Assembly (NCBI RefSeq): GCF_000935125.1
Contig: NZ_JRKI01000034.1
Coordinates: 620,001 to 684,000, forward strand
From: Streptomyces natalensis ATCC 27448
GTDB taxonomy: Bacteria; Actinomycetota; Actinomycetes; Streptomycetales; Streptomycetaceae
Reading direction: 5' to 3'
Length of the DNA stretch: 64,000 nucleotides
The notes under the pieces are model-generated. The model had not been told where the DNA came from, did not search any database, and saw nothing but the letters and a program-made list of their open reading frames with translations. Within the stretch, counting starts at the first letter, position 1. Every line of letters starts with the position of its first letter. The position numbers and the translations under genes were made by a program. Positions 9,107-17,674 of this stretch are shown one piece after another.

Positions 9107-9155
9107 GGGGCGCGGCGCGCCCGGCGGGCGGCCGCGGGCGGGATCTGTAAGGCTC

Positions 9156-10262
9156 ATGGGCATGAGCGCCCGTCTGCGTGCCCTGCTGCTGCACTGGACC
9201 GGGGCGGTGCCGGTCCTGGCGGTGGTGCTGCTGGCGCTGAGCTGGGGGCGGTCGCTGCCGGTCGCCTTGGTCGTACTGGTCTCGTGCTTTCTGGCGGGGT
9301 CGGTGCTGGCCGCGGTGCACCACGCCGAGGTGATCGCGCACCGGGTGGGCGAGCCGTTCGGGTCCCTGGTCCTGGCGGTCGCGGTGACGATCATCGAGGT
9401 GGCGCTGATCGTCACGCTGATGGCCGACGGCGGCGACAAGAGCACGGCGCTCGCCCGGGACACCGTCTTCGCGGCCGTGATGATCACCTGCAACGGCATC
9501 GTCGGGCTGTCGTTGCTGGTCGGCGCCCTCAGGCACAAGGTGGCCGTCTTCAACGCCGAGGGCACCGGCGCCGAGCTGGGCGCCGTCGCGACCCTGTCCG
9601 GCCTCAGCCTGGTGCTGCCGACCTTCACCACGAGCACGCCGGGGCCGCGGTTCTCCACCACGCAGCTGGTCTTCGCGGCGCTCGCCGCCCTCGTCCTCTA
9701 CGGCCTGTTCGTCACCACGCAGACGGTCCGGCACCGGGACTACTTCCTCCCCGTGACCGCGGCCGACGAGGTGATCGAGGCCGACGAGCACGCCGAGCCG
9801 CCGTCCCGCAGGAGGGCGCTGGCCGCGGTCGGGCTGCTGGCGCTGGCACTGGTCGCGGTGGTCGGGCTGGCCAAGGCGGTGTCGCCCACCATCGAGTCCG
9901 GGGTGGCCGCGGCCGGTCTGCCGTCCTCCGTCGTCGGCATCGTGATCGCCCTGCTGGTCCTGCTGCCGGAGACCATCGCCGCCGTACGGGCCGCGAAGCG
10001 TGACCGCGTCCAGACCAGCCTCAACCTCGGCCTGGGCTCGGCGATGGCGAGCATCGGCCTGACCATCCCCGCGGTCGCGGCCGCCTCGGTCTGGCTGCCC
10101 GGTCCCCTGTATCTGGGCCTGGGCGCCACCCATATGGTGCTGCTCGCGCTGACCGTCATGGTGGGCACGCTGACGGTGATCCCCGGCCGCGCCACTCCGC
10201 TTCAGGGCGGGATGCATCTGGCCCTGCTGGCGGCGTACATCGTGCTCGCGGTGAGCCCCTGA
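9156..10262 (+). CDS. chaA: Calcium/proton antiporter, ChaA family
   Basis: A 368-residue inner-membrane CaCA-superfamily exchanger exporting Ca2+ (or Na+/K+) for protons. Two inverted repeat halves carry the acidic alpha motifs: GEPFGSLVLAVAVTIIEVAL in the first half, and LLPETIAAVRAA with GSAMASIGLTIP in the second. About 11 hydrophobic helices are separated near the middle by an acidic loop (EVIEADEHAEP). ATG 9156 is followed two codons later by ATG 9162, either of which could initiate. A perfect terminator hairpin begins 3 bp after the stop. Confidence 0.88.
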   Translation: MGMSARLRALLLHWTGAVPVLAVVLLALSWGRSLPVALVVLVSCFLAGSVLAAVHHAEVIAHRVGEPFGSLVLAVAVTIIEVALIVTLMADGGDKSTALARDTVFAAVMITCNGIVGLSLLVGALRHKVAVFNAEGTGAELGAVATLSGLSLVLPTFTTSTPGPRFSTTQLVFAALAALVLYGLFVTTQTVRHRDYFLPVTAADEVIEADEHAEPPSRRRALAAVGLLALALVAVVGLAKAVSPTIESGVAAAGLPSSVVGIVIALLVLLPETIAAVRAAKRDRVQTSLNLGLGSAMASIGLTIPAVAAASVWLPGPLYLGLGATHMVLLALTVMVGTLTVIPGRATPLQGGMHLALLAAYIVLAVSP

Positions 10263-10264
10263 CG

Positions 10265-10294
10265 CGCCCCGGGTGACGACTGTCACCCGGGGCG
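10265..10294 (+). terminator. Terminator of the chaA gene
   Basis: A perfect 13-bp stem (10265-10277 with 10282-10294) closes on a GACT loop, starting three bases after the chaA stop. Very GC-rich and without a U-tract, typical of Streptomyces intrinsic terminators. It also separates chaA from the opposing SDR gene. Confidence 0.85.
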
Positions 10295-10392
10295 GGCGGA
10301 CCGCATCACCCCTCGATGGTTTATCGTTCAAACGGGAGCACCGCGGAAACCAAATTCCGATTACCTCCCCCACATACCGCCCCGGCCGGAAC

Positions 10393-10525
10393 CCCCCGTT
10401 CGGCCTGGGGCCCGCCCCGGCCGAAATCCCCCGTTCGGCCGGGGCCTCCTCTTTTCCGGGGCCGGGCTGCGCGCGGCCCCGAGCTTTCCCGGGGCCCGCG
10501 CCCGTTTTCCGGGGCCCGCGCCCGT
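10393..10525. repeat. Low-complexity repeat block between chaA and the SDR
   Basis: Two copies of CCCCCGTTCGGCC (10393-10405 and 10428-10440) are followed by two adjacent 20-bp units at 10486-10505 and 10506-10525, which share CCGGGGCCCGCGCCCG and differ at one position. The block lies in a 270-bp convergent intergenic gap and has no coding signal. It could fold extensively in RNA; it looks like slippage-generated filler. Confidence 0.6.
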
Positions 10526-10565
10526 TGCGCTCGGGCCGAGCCCATCGCCCCGGTGCCGCGCCCGG

Positions 10566-11303
10566 TCACCTCAGATGCGAGGCCCCGTTGACGTCCAGCA
10601 CCGCGCCGGAGGACCAGACCGCATCGGGCGAGGCGAGATAGTGCACCGCGGCGGCCACGTCCTGCGGGGTGGCCACCCGGCCGAACGGACTCTGCTGCCG
10701 GACCTCGTCGGTGATCCGCTCCGCGACCCGCTCGGTGCCCACGAATCCGGGCGCCACCGAGGCGACGGCGATCCCGTACGGCGCCAGGTGCACCGCCAGC
10801 GACTGCCCCATGGCATGCAGCGCCGCCTTGGACGCCCCGTACGCCGGATGGTCCGGCTCCCCCCGGAAGGCTCCCCGCGAGCCGACGTTGACGATCCGGC
10901 CCGCCACCTCCCGCTCGATCATGTTCCGCGCCGCGCAGTAGCTGAGGTGCGCCGCGCCCAGCACATTGACGTCCACGATCTGCCGCCAGGCGTGCTGCCA
11001 CTCCTCGAACGACGTGCGGTCCAGCGGGTGGGCCGTATTCGCCGCGGCATTGTTGACCAGCACATCGACGCCGCCGAGCCCCTCCACCGCCGCCTCGACG
11101 ACCGCGGCCGCACCGTCCGGCGTGGCGACGTCCCCCTGCACCAGGACATGCCCGCTGCCCGCCAGCCCCGCGAACGCCGCCTCGGCCGCCTCGCGTCGCG
11201 ACCCGTAGTGCAGCGCCACCCGGTCCCCGCCCGCGGCGAACCGCTCCGCGACCGCCCGACCGATCCCCCGCGAACCCCCCGTCACCAAGACCGCCCGGCT
11301 CAT
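10566..11303 (-). CDS. Short-chain dehydrogenase/reductase (3-oxoacyl-ACP reductase-like)
   Basis: A 245-residue classical SDR, NAD(P)H-dependent. Cofactor motif TGGSRGIG at residues 8-15, VLVNNAAAN at 82-90 (NNAA instead of NNAG), and the catalytic Ser142, Tyr155 and Lys159 (YGASK) are all present. The C-terminal signature (DVAAAVHYLASPDAVWSSGAVLDVNG) is as in FabG-like reductases. A GGTGAGGG RBS precedes ATG 11303. Divergently transcribed from the MMPL exporter. The substrate is not inferable from sequence. Confidence 0.92.
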   Translation of the reverse strand: MSRAVLVTGGSRGIGRAVAERFAAGGDRVALHYGSRREAAEAAFAGLAGSGHVLVQGDVATPDGAAAVVEAAVEGLGGVDVLVNNAAANTAHPLDRTSFEEWQHAWRQIVDVNVLGAAHLSYCAARNMIEREVAGRIVNVGSRGAFRGEPDHPAYGASKAALHAMGQSLAVHLAPYGIAVASVAPGFVGTERVAERITDEVRQQSPFGRVATPQDVAAAVHYLASPDAVWSSGAVLDVNGASHLR

Positions 11304-11482
11304 GCGCCCTCACCCCTGTCCGTGTCCGCCACTGAATGATCATGACCATGGTAAGGATCACGGCCATGGCATGGAGGGCGGAGGAGGCCGGGGACCCGGG
11401 GGGGGCATCACCCGTCTCCCCGTGTGGACATGCCGCACCGGCGCACCCCGCGTTGAATGCTGAGTGTCGGATGCGCTCTGTT

Positions 11483-11509
11483 CATGCCGCCCCTTCCCGG
11501 GGCGGCATG
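11483..11509. promoter_or_regulatory. Perfect 11-bp inverted repeat upstream of the MMPL gene
   Basis: CATGCCGCCCC (11483-11493) pairs with its complement at 11499-11509 around TTCCC, ending 43 bp before the MMPL start. It could be an operator or an mRNA leader hairpin. The same divergent interval also holds a CCATGG-containing repeat near 11340-11375, where the SDR promoter should lie. Confidence 0.45.
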
Positions 11510-11552
11510 GAGCGCCCTCCGAAGGCCGCGCCGCTCACCGTCGGGAGCACGC

Positions 11553-13826
11553 ATGCCGACGCCGAAGGCTCCAGCCGGTCCCCGCCGCCCGGGTGTGCTG
11601 CGGCCCCTGGGCGAATGGTGCGCCCGGCACGCCGTCCTGGTCATCGTGGCGTGGCTGGTCGCCCTGGCCGGCATCCAGGTCCTCCAGCGCGCGTACGGCG
11701 GCGACTACTCCGACAACTTCACGCTCCCGGGCAGCCGGTCCCAGCAGGGCAGCCAGGTCATCACGGCGCATGAGCCCACGGCGGGCGGCTACAGCAGTCA
11801 GGTCGTGCTGCACGACGCCCGGCCTTTGACGCACTTCAGCGGCCAGATCGGCGACACCGTCACCGCCCTGGGCAAACTCCCGGACGTGCTGGCGGTACAG
11901 AACCCGCTCTCGCCGCCACAACAGCAGCCGGGTACCCACCAGCAACCCACGCCACCACCGAAGCCGCCCCCGGGGACGCCGAACGTCGGTCCGGTGTCCA
12001 CCGACGGCCGCACCGCCTACCTCACCGTGCGCTTCAGCGTGCCCCCCTCGACCCTGCACCCCGACTACCTGAACGGCGTCGACCGCGCCGTACGACCGCT
12101 GCGCTCGGCGGGCGTACAGGTCGAGTACGGCGGGCCGCTGGGCGAGCGGGCCCGGCCGCGGCCCGACGACCGGGTCAGCGAGGCGATCGGCTTCGGGGTG
12201 GCGATCCTGGTGCTGCTGGCCGGCTTCGGCAGTGTGCTCGCGGCCGGCGTGCCGCTGCTGACCGCACTGATCGGCGTCATCTGCGGCCTGGGCCTTCTGG
12301 GGCTGATCGCCGCGGCCTTCACCTTCGCCACCGTCTCCCCCACCCTGGCCACCATGATCGGCCTCGGGGTGGGCATCGACTATGCGCTGTTCCTGCTCAC
12401 CCGGCACCGGCAGAACCTCATGGACGGCATCGATCCGCCGACCTCCGCGGGCCGGGCCAATGCCACCAGCGGCCGGGCCGTGCTCGTCTCCGGCTGCACC
12501 GTCGTCATCGCGCTGACCGGGCTGGCGGTCTCCGGTGTCGGCTTCATCGGCAAGCTCGGCGCGGCGGCCGCGATCACCGTCGTCACGGCCGTGCTCGGCG
12601 CGCTCACCCTCGTCCCCGCCCTGCTCGGGCTGATCGGCCGCCGTATCGACCGGCTGCACGTCCGCAGACCCGTCGCCGAGACCGGCAGCCCGCCGGGCGA
12701 GGAGGCCCAAGGCACCTGGCACCGCTACGCGGGGCGGGTGGCGCGGCGGCCGTGGCGGTTCCTGGCGGGCGGGGTGGCCGTCGTCGCGGTCCTGGCCGTC
12801 CCGCTGTTCTCGATCCAGCTGGGCCATATCGACGACGGCGCCGATCCGACGTCGTTCACCGACCGGCGGGCCTTCGATCTGCTCTCCGCGGCGTTCGGCC
12901 CCGGCTCCAACGGGCCGTTGACACTGGTCATCGACGAGAGCCGGGTCCCGCAGGCGGACCGTCCGGCGCTTGCGGCGCAGGCCGGAAAGGCGCTCACCGA
13001 CGTACCGGACGCGGCGCTGATCACCCCGCTGTCGGCCGGACGGCGACGTCCTGATCGCGACCGCGTACTCCGACCGCGCCCCGCAGGACGCGGCCACCAC
13101 CCGCCTCGTCAACCACCTCACCGATGACGTCCTGCCCCGGGCCGTACGGGGCACCGCGGCACGGGCTACGTCACGGGCACCACGGCCGCCCAGGTGGACT
13201 TCCTCGACATCGTGGCCGAGCACCTCCCGCTGATCATCGCCGTGGTCGTCGGCCTGGCGTTCCTCATCATCCTGATCGTCTTCCGGGGCGTGCTCGTCGC
13301 CGTCAAGGCCGCGGTGCTCAACGTCCTGTCGATCGCCGCGTCGTACGGCGTGGTCGTGGCCGTCTTCCAGTGGGGCTGGGGCGGTCCCGCCCTCGGCGTC
13401 CACGGGACGGTGCCGATCGAGAGCTATGTGCCGATGATGATGTTCGCGATCGTCTTCGGTCTGAGCATGGACTACGAGATCTTTCTTCTCTCCCGCGTCC
13501 ATGAGGCCTGGCTGCGCACCGGCGATCCCACGGGGAGCGTGGCGCACGCCCTGGAGATCACGGCCCGGGTCATCACCTGCGCCGCACTGATCATGGTGAG
13601 CGTCTTCGCCGCCTTCATCGTCAGCGACACCATCGTGGTCAAGATGCTCGGCCTGGGCCTGGCGGTGAGCGTCCTGATCGACGCCACGGTCGTACGCCTG
13701 CTCCTGGTCCCGGCCCTGATGACCCTCCTGGGCCGCGCGGCCTGGTGGACACCCCGCTGGCTGGACCGCGCCTTGCCGCATGTGTCCCCGGAGGGGGAGA
13801 ACGCCGGGGCCCCGGGCGGGGAATAA
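11553..13826 (+). pseudogene. MMPL-family (RND-like) exporter, two compensating frameshifts
   Basis: A large membrane exporter of the mycobacterial-MMPL type, probably for lipids or drugs. ATG 11553 has GGGAG 6 nt upstream. The N-terminal part (to about 13035) has the first helix, a Pro/Gln-rich loop, helices 2-6 with GIDYALFLLTRHR, and the second periplasmic domain. Near 13035-13045 coding moves to the +1 frame (PDGDVLIATAYSDRAPQD), then returns near 13155-13160 to the original frame (GYVTGTTAAQVDFLDI). As written, the first frame stops at 13127. The C-terminal helices are intact, including GLSMDYEIFLLSRVHEAW. Total length (about 757 codons) is normal, so this is either a sequencing error pair or a recently broken gene. 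Confidence 0.85.
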
Positions 13827-13998
13827 CGTCCCGCCCCGCCCCGTTCTTGGCCCGCAGGGGGCCTTCCCGTCCCCTAGGGGATCCGTTCGACTGACCCTTA
13901 CGGGTTTCTCACGGCCCCCACGGGTCCCCCAGGCCCCGCTCCCCCCACGCCCGCCCGCCCGCCTGGCCACCGGCCCCGTATCCCCCGATCATCGACAT

Positions 13999-14982
13999 AT
14001 GGCCCCGCATATGGCCCAGACCGCCGCCTCCGGGTTCCTCCCGTACCCCGAGATCCGGCCGATGCTGGCCACCGTCGGCCCGCTGCCCGCCGAGTACGAG
14101 CAGGCGGCCTGGGCGTTCGAGGCCAAATGGGACGGGGCGCGCTGCATCATCAGCACGCCGGGGGACGGGACGCTCCGGCTGGTCACCCGGGCGGGCAACG
14201 ACGCGACCACGACCTATCCCGAACTGGCCGGGCTCGGTGAGCAGCTGCGCGGCCGGCCCGCGGTACTGGACGGCGAGGTCGTGGTGCTGGACGCGCGGGG
14301 GCGGCCGGACTTCGGGCTGCTCCAGCGGCGGATGGGGGTGGTCAATCCGCGCCGCACGGCACGGCTGGCCATGGAGATTCCGGTGCACCTCGTCCTGTTC
14401 GACGTGATGCATCTGGGGCAGTCGCTGCTCGGCGCACCGTACTACGAGCGCCGCGGGATGCTGGCCCAGTTGCAGCTGCGCGGCCCCAACTGGTCGGTAC
14501 CCGCCCATGTGGAGGGCCAGGGGCAGCAGGCGTGGGAGGCGTCGCTGCGGGGCGGTATCGAGGGGGTGGTGGCCAAGAAACTGCACTCGCCGTATACGCC
14601 GGGCGTACGGTCACCCGAGTGGCGCAAGACCAAGCATCTGGTGACACTCGATGTGCTCATCGGCGGCTGGACCGAGGGACGCGGCGGGCTCGCCGGGCTC
14701 CCCGGCGCCATTCTGGCGGGCATCGGGGAAGCGAACGGGCTGCGGTACGTCGGCTCCGTGGGCTCGGGCCTGTCCGACCGGGAACGGCGGGATCTCGCGC
14801 ACTATCTGGGGGTGATCCCGCTGGGCCACTCCCCTTTCCTCAACCCGGTGGACGTCACCGGCGCCCACTGGGTCGAACCCCGGCTCATCGCCGAGATCAC
14901 CTTCACCGGCTGGACGTCGGCGGGCCGGCTACGACATCCGATCTGGCACCGGCTGCGGCCCGATCTGACGCGTCTGGGCTGA
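13999..14982 (+). CDS. ATP-dependent DNA ligase (LigC/LigD-ligase-domain type)
   Basis: A 327-residue stand-alone ligase that seals nicks using ATP. Adenylation Lys43 is in the canonical KWDG motif. The nucleotidyltransferase domain continues to about residue 200 (DGEVVVLD, then GIEGVVAKKL). An OB-fold domain follows, with the lysine-containing WRKTK and C-terminal LIAEITFTGW. There is no nuclease or primase domain, unlike full-length LigD. No Ku gene is adjacent. ATG 13999 or ATG 14011 could start; neither has a clear RBS. Likely an accessory repair or NHEJ ligase. Confidence 0.9.
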   Translation: MAPHMAQTAASGFLPYPEIRPMLATVGPLPAEYEQAAWAFEAKWDGARCIISTPGDGTLRLVTRAGNDATTTYPELAGLGEQLRGRPAVLDGEVVVLDARGRPDFGLLQRRMGVVNPRRTARLAMEIPVHLVLFDVMHLGQSLLGAPYYERRGMLAQLQLRGPNWSVPAHVEGQGQQAWEASLRGGIEGVVAKKLHSPYTPGVRSPEWRKTKHLVTLDVLIGGWTEGRGGLAGLPGAILAGIGEANGLRYVGSVGSGLSDRERRDLAHYLGVIPLGHSPFLNPVDVTGAHWVEPRLIAEITFTGWTSAGRLRHPIWHRLRPDLTRLG

Positions 14983-15077
14983 TGCCGTAGGCGAGTCGTG
15001 GCGCCGTCGTGCTGTCACCGCGAGGCAGGGACGGCTGCCCCTCGGTCACGCAGGCTCAGCAAGCGCTGACCGGCGGC

Positions 15078-15878
15078 TCACAACGACCGTTCATCGGCAG
15101 CTGATTGGCCGCCCGTCGGCCGCTCACGGACGACAGAGTTCGGACGACAGAGTTCGACGGCCGCGATCGACCCGCCATCCTTCTCGTCGTCCGTGCCCAA
15201 GATGCCCTCCTTCGAGCCCGGCAGGCAGACGACCGCCTCGACCTTGTGCCCGGAGAAGGTACCGAGCCGGTGCGGCTGGTCGGCCAGGGACACCTTGGCG
15301 TCGCCGTCCTTGCCGACGGAGATCTGGCCGATGTCGTAGAGGGCGGAGCCGAACGGGCCGTCGTCGCCCGGGTCCGAGGCGGACGACACGGTCAGCGCGC
15401 CGGAGGCGGAGACCTTCACGTCCGAGACGTGACGGACGTCGTTTTCCGGATACGGCGCACTGAATTCCGCGGAATCGCGATGACCGAAGGCGTTCGTGGC
15501 CGGGTCCCATTGCGCGGCGGTCAGTTTCGCCGGCCGGTCGTCCTCGCCGCGGTCCGCCCAGACGGCGACGGTCCCGTCCTTTGTGGCGGTCAGCGCGAAT
15601 CCCTCGTAGTTGCCGTCCGCGGAAATCCCGGGCAACTGAAAGGTGCTCAGAACGTGTGCGGTGCCCTTTTCCACGTGAATGCAGTACGCCGTTCCCCGGC
15701 CGGCGAGGGCCACGTACTCGCGGTCCCGGCCCGGTACGGCGTCGATCGCTTCGAGGTCGACGGGGAGTTCTCCGCTCCACTGCACCGGCCGCGACTGCGG
15801 CGCGACACTCGGACGGTAACGCACTGCAATCAACCGGTTCTCTTCGGTGTTCTTATTATCGAGGGAGGCGTTCACCAT
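15078..15878 (-). CDS. Hypothetical protein, possible beta-propeller
   Basis: Unknown function; 266 residues. The sequence has recurring short beta-strand-like segments ending in W, V or I and polar turns (AVWADRGEDDRPAK, YDIGQISVGKDGDA, LYDIG). This resembles degenerate propeller or esterase-like phytase folds, but no repeat is regular enough to name. No signal peptide is visible, although such folds are often exported, so the true start could differ or the signal could be lost. ATG 15878 is preceded by a poor RBS. It is divergent from the GST gene with only 74 bp between. Confidence 0.6.
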   Translation of the reverse strand: MVNASLDNKNTEENRLIAVRYRPSVAPQSRPVQWSGELPVDLEAIDAVPGRDREYVALAGRGTAYCIHVEKGTAHVLSTFQLPGISADGNYEGFALTATKDGTVAVWADRGEDDRPAKLTAAQWDPATNAFGHRDSAEFSAPYPENDVRHVSDVKVSASGALTVSSASDPGDDGPFGSALYDIGQISVGKDGDAKVSLADQPHRLGTFSGHKVEAVVCLPGSKEGILGTDDEKDGGSIAAVELCRPNSVVRERPTGGQSAADERSL

Positions 15879-15952
15879 CAAATCCAGGGCCAGATAACGC
15901 TATTCCTGGACATATCTCGCCGCCTCGTTGCCGCTTACCTCAAGGAGCCCCC

Positions 15953-17005
15953 ATGCCCCAGCAGCCCACCCCAGCCCCGGACGACCCCAACGCCCTCTTG
16001 GGAAGAAAGCCGTTCAAGCGCTCCAAGAGCCACTTCGCCGACCGGATTACCGCCGATGGCCGGTACGGCTGGCCCGTGGAGTCGGGGCGCTATCGGCTCG
16101 TCGTCAGTCGCGCCTGCCCTTGGGCGAGCCGGGCCGTTGTCTCGCGGCGGCTGCTCGGGCTGGAGGATGCCCTCTCCCTCGCCATCGCGGACCCGATCCA
16201 GGACGACCGCAGCTGGCGCTTCACCCTGGACCCGGGCGGACGCGACCCCGTTCTGGGCATCCGGTATCTCGGCGAGGCGTACGACGCCCGCGAGCAGGAC
16301 CACCCCGGCGGGGTCAGCGTGCCGGCCGTCGTGGACGTCCCCAGCGGGCAACTGGTCACCAATGACTACCAGCAGATCACCCTGGACCTGGCGACCGAAT
16401 GGACCGCGCTGCACCGCCCCGGTGCGCCGGATCTCTACCCCGAGCCGTTGCGTGCGGAGATCGACGAGGTCATGACGGGCGTCTATCGCGACGTCAACAA
16501 CGGGGTGTACCGGGCCGGTTTCGCCGCCGGTCAGGAGGAGTACGACGCGGCTTGCCGCGATGTGTTCCGGCGTCTGGATCTGCTGTCCGAGCGGCTGGCC
16601 GAGCGTCGCTATCTGGTGGGCGACAGCCTCACCGAGGCCGATATCCGGCTGTTCACGACGCTGGTCCGCTTCGACGCCGCCTACCACGGCCACTTCAAGT
16701 GCAACCGCTTCAAGCTGGCCGAGTCCCCGGTGCTGTGGTCGTACGCCAGGGACCTCTACCAGACGCCCGGCTTCGGCGACACCGTCGACTTCCACCACAT
16801 CAAGCAGCACTACTACCGGGTGCACTCCGGCATCAATCCGACCGGGATCGTCCCGCTCGGCCCGGACCTCGGCGGCTGGCTGGCGCCGCATCACCGGGAG
16901 CAGTTGGGCGGGCGCCCGTTCGGCGACGGGACCCCGCCGGGCCCGGTACCGCCGGGCGAGGAAGTGCCTGCGTCGGGACGTCCGGAGCCCTGGGCCCGTG
17001 AGTGA
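15953..17005 (+). CDS. ECM4/YqjG-type glutathione S-transferase (S-glutathionyl-hydroquinone reductase family)
   Basis: A 350-residue xi-class GST. Enzymes of this class reduce thiol adducts of hydroquinones through a Cys. The catalytic Cys55 lies in RACPWASR. The thioredoxin-like N-domain is followed by an all-helical C-domain (YLVGDSLTEADIRLFTTLVR) and the class-typical YYRVHSGINPTGIVP. AAGGAG with 5-nt spacing precedes ATG 15953. Actinomycetes use mycothiol rather than glutathione, so the physiological thiol is probably mycothiol or another; this is inference. The C-terminus ends in a Pro/Gly-rich tail. Confidence 0.93.
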   Translation: MPQQPTPAPDDPNALLGRKPFKRSKSHFADRITADGRYGWPVESGRYRLVVSRACPWASRAVVSRRLLGLEDALSLAIADPIQDDRSWRFTLDPGGRDPVLGIRYLGEAYDAREQDHPGGVSVPAVVDVPSGQLVTNDYQQITLDLATEWTALHRPGAPDLYPEPLRAEIDEVMTGVYRDVNNGVYRAGFAAGQEEYDAACRDVFRRLDLLSERLAERRYLVGDSLTEADIRLFTTLVRFDAAYHGHFKCNRFKLAESPVLWSYARDLYQTPGFGDTVDFHHIKQHYYRVHSGINPTGIVPLGPDLGGWLAPHHREQLGGRPFGDGTPPGPVPPGEEVPASGRPEPWARE

Positions 17006-17105
17006 CCGAGGAGGGAAGCCCGTGAGCCGGAGGGAGCCGACGAGGACGGCTCGGCTTACTCGCTCGGCCCCAGGCTCGCCGAACGCACCCCGCCCCAGGC
17101 TCGCC

Positions 17106-17450
17106 TCACGCGCTCCGTTCGCGCCCCTCGCCGGCCCCGGAGCCGTCCGCGCTCCCCTCCAGCCAGCGGCCGTGCGCCTCCCAGGCGGCCTGTTTGCTGA
17201 TCCCCTGGGCGGCGCCGATCTGCGACCACGAGGCACCCAGGGCCCGTGCGGAGCGCACCGACGGCTGGCGCCCGTATGCCGCCTTGCGTGCGATCACTTC
17301 ACCGAGCGCCAGCATTTCCAACGCCTCGTCCCTGGACAGTGGTTGGCCGTCCGGTTTCCCGGCGAGCGAGTCGCGTAGCCGGAGCGCGTCATAGCGGGCG
17401 GCGGCGGTCACGAGGGTGAAATGCCCGTCGAGGCTCTCGGGAGTCAGCAT
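17106..17450 (-). CDS. Small helix-turn-helix protein
   Basis: A 114-residue protein conserved in Streptomyces. The C-terminal half contains a plausible HTH (RALGASWSQIGAAQGISKQA, about residues 68-87) of the kind seen in sigma-factor-like or replication-associated small regulators. The N-terminal half is helical (RYDALRLRDSLAG). No enzymatic motif. The start lies 15 bp from a 32-bp palindrome also upstream of the CocE-type esterase gene, making autoregulation and control of that esterase a reasonable hypothesis. Weak RBS. Confidence 0.7.
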   Translation of the reverse strand: MLTPESLDGHFTLVTAAARYDALRLRDSLAGKPDGQPLSRDEALEMLALGEVIARKAAYGRQPSVRSARALGASWSQIGAAQGISKQAAWEAHGRWLEGSADGSGAGEGRERSA

Positions 17451-17464
17451 GGGGTCAGGATTTC

Positions 17465-17496
17465 GTCATGCAGGCTTGACGTCAAACCGGCATGAC
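17465..17496. promoter_or_regulatory. 32-bp near-perfect palindrome in a divergent promoter
   Basis: Arms at 17465-17480 and 17481-17496 match in 14 of 16 positions, with the centre TTGACGTCAA. It starts 15 bp upstream of the small HTH gene (minus strand) and 179 bp upstream of the secreted esterase gene (plus strand). Its size and symmetry fit a dimeric regulator site; the HTH protein at 17106-17450 is the obvious candidate. Confidence 0.6.
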
Positions 17497-17536
17497 GACC
17501 CGCCCGCCCCCGACAACCATGCCCCCGCACCGCGAC

Positions 17537-17576
17537 GTTACCCAGCCGTAACCTACCGATGGGTTACCAGAGGTAA
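17537..17576. promoter_or_regulatory. GTTAC inverted-repeat cluster upstream of the CocE-type esterase
   Basis: GTTAC (17537-17541) pairs with GTAAC (17548-17552), then GGTTACC (17562-17568) forms TTACC-AGA-GGTAA (17564-17576). Repeated TTAC/GTAA half-sites at roughly 11-bp phase suggest tandem binding of a regulator in the esterase promoter region. No family assignment. Confidence 0.45.
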
Positions 17577-17674
17577 GGGGTGGACCTTACTCTCCAGTCA
17601 ACTCGGGCCCCGTACGCCCCACCTGTCCCCGGACAGCGTGCGCGCGGCTCGCATCGAGATCTGGAGCAGAGAAG

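Noticed and set aside
11535..13970. An 811-codon open frame opposite the MMPL gene
   Set aside because: Composition is Arg/Gly/Asp/His-rich nonsense typical of antisense frames of membrane genes.
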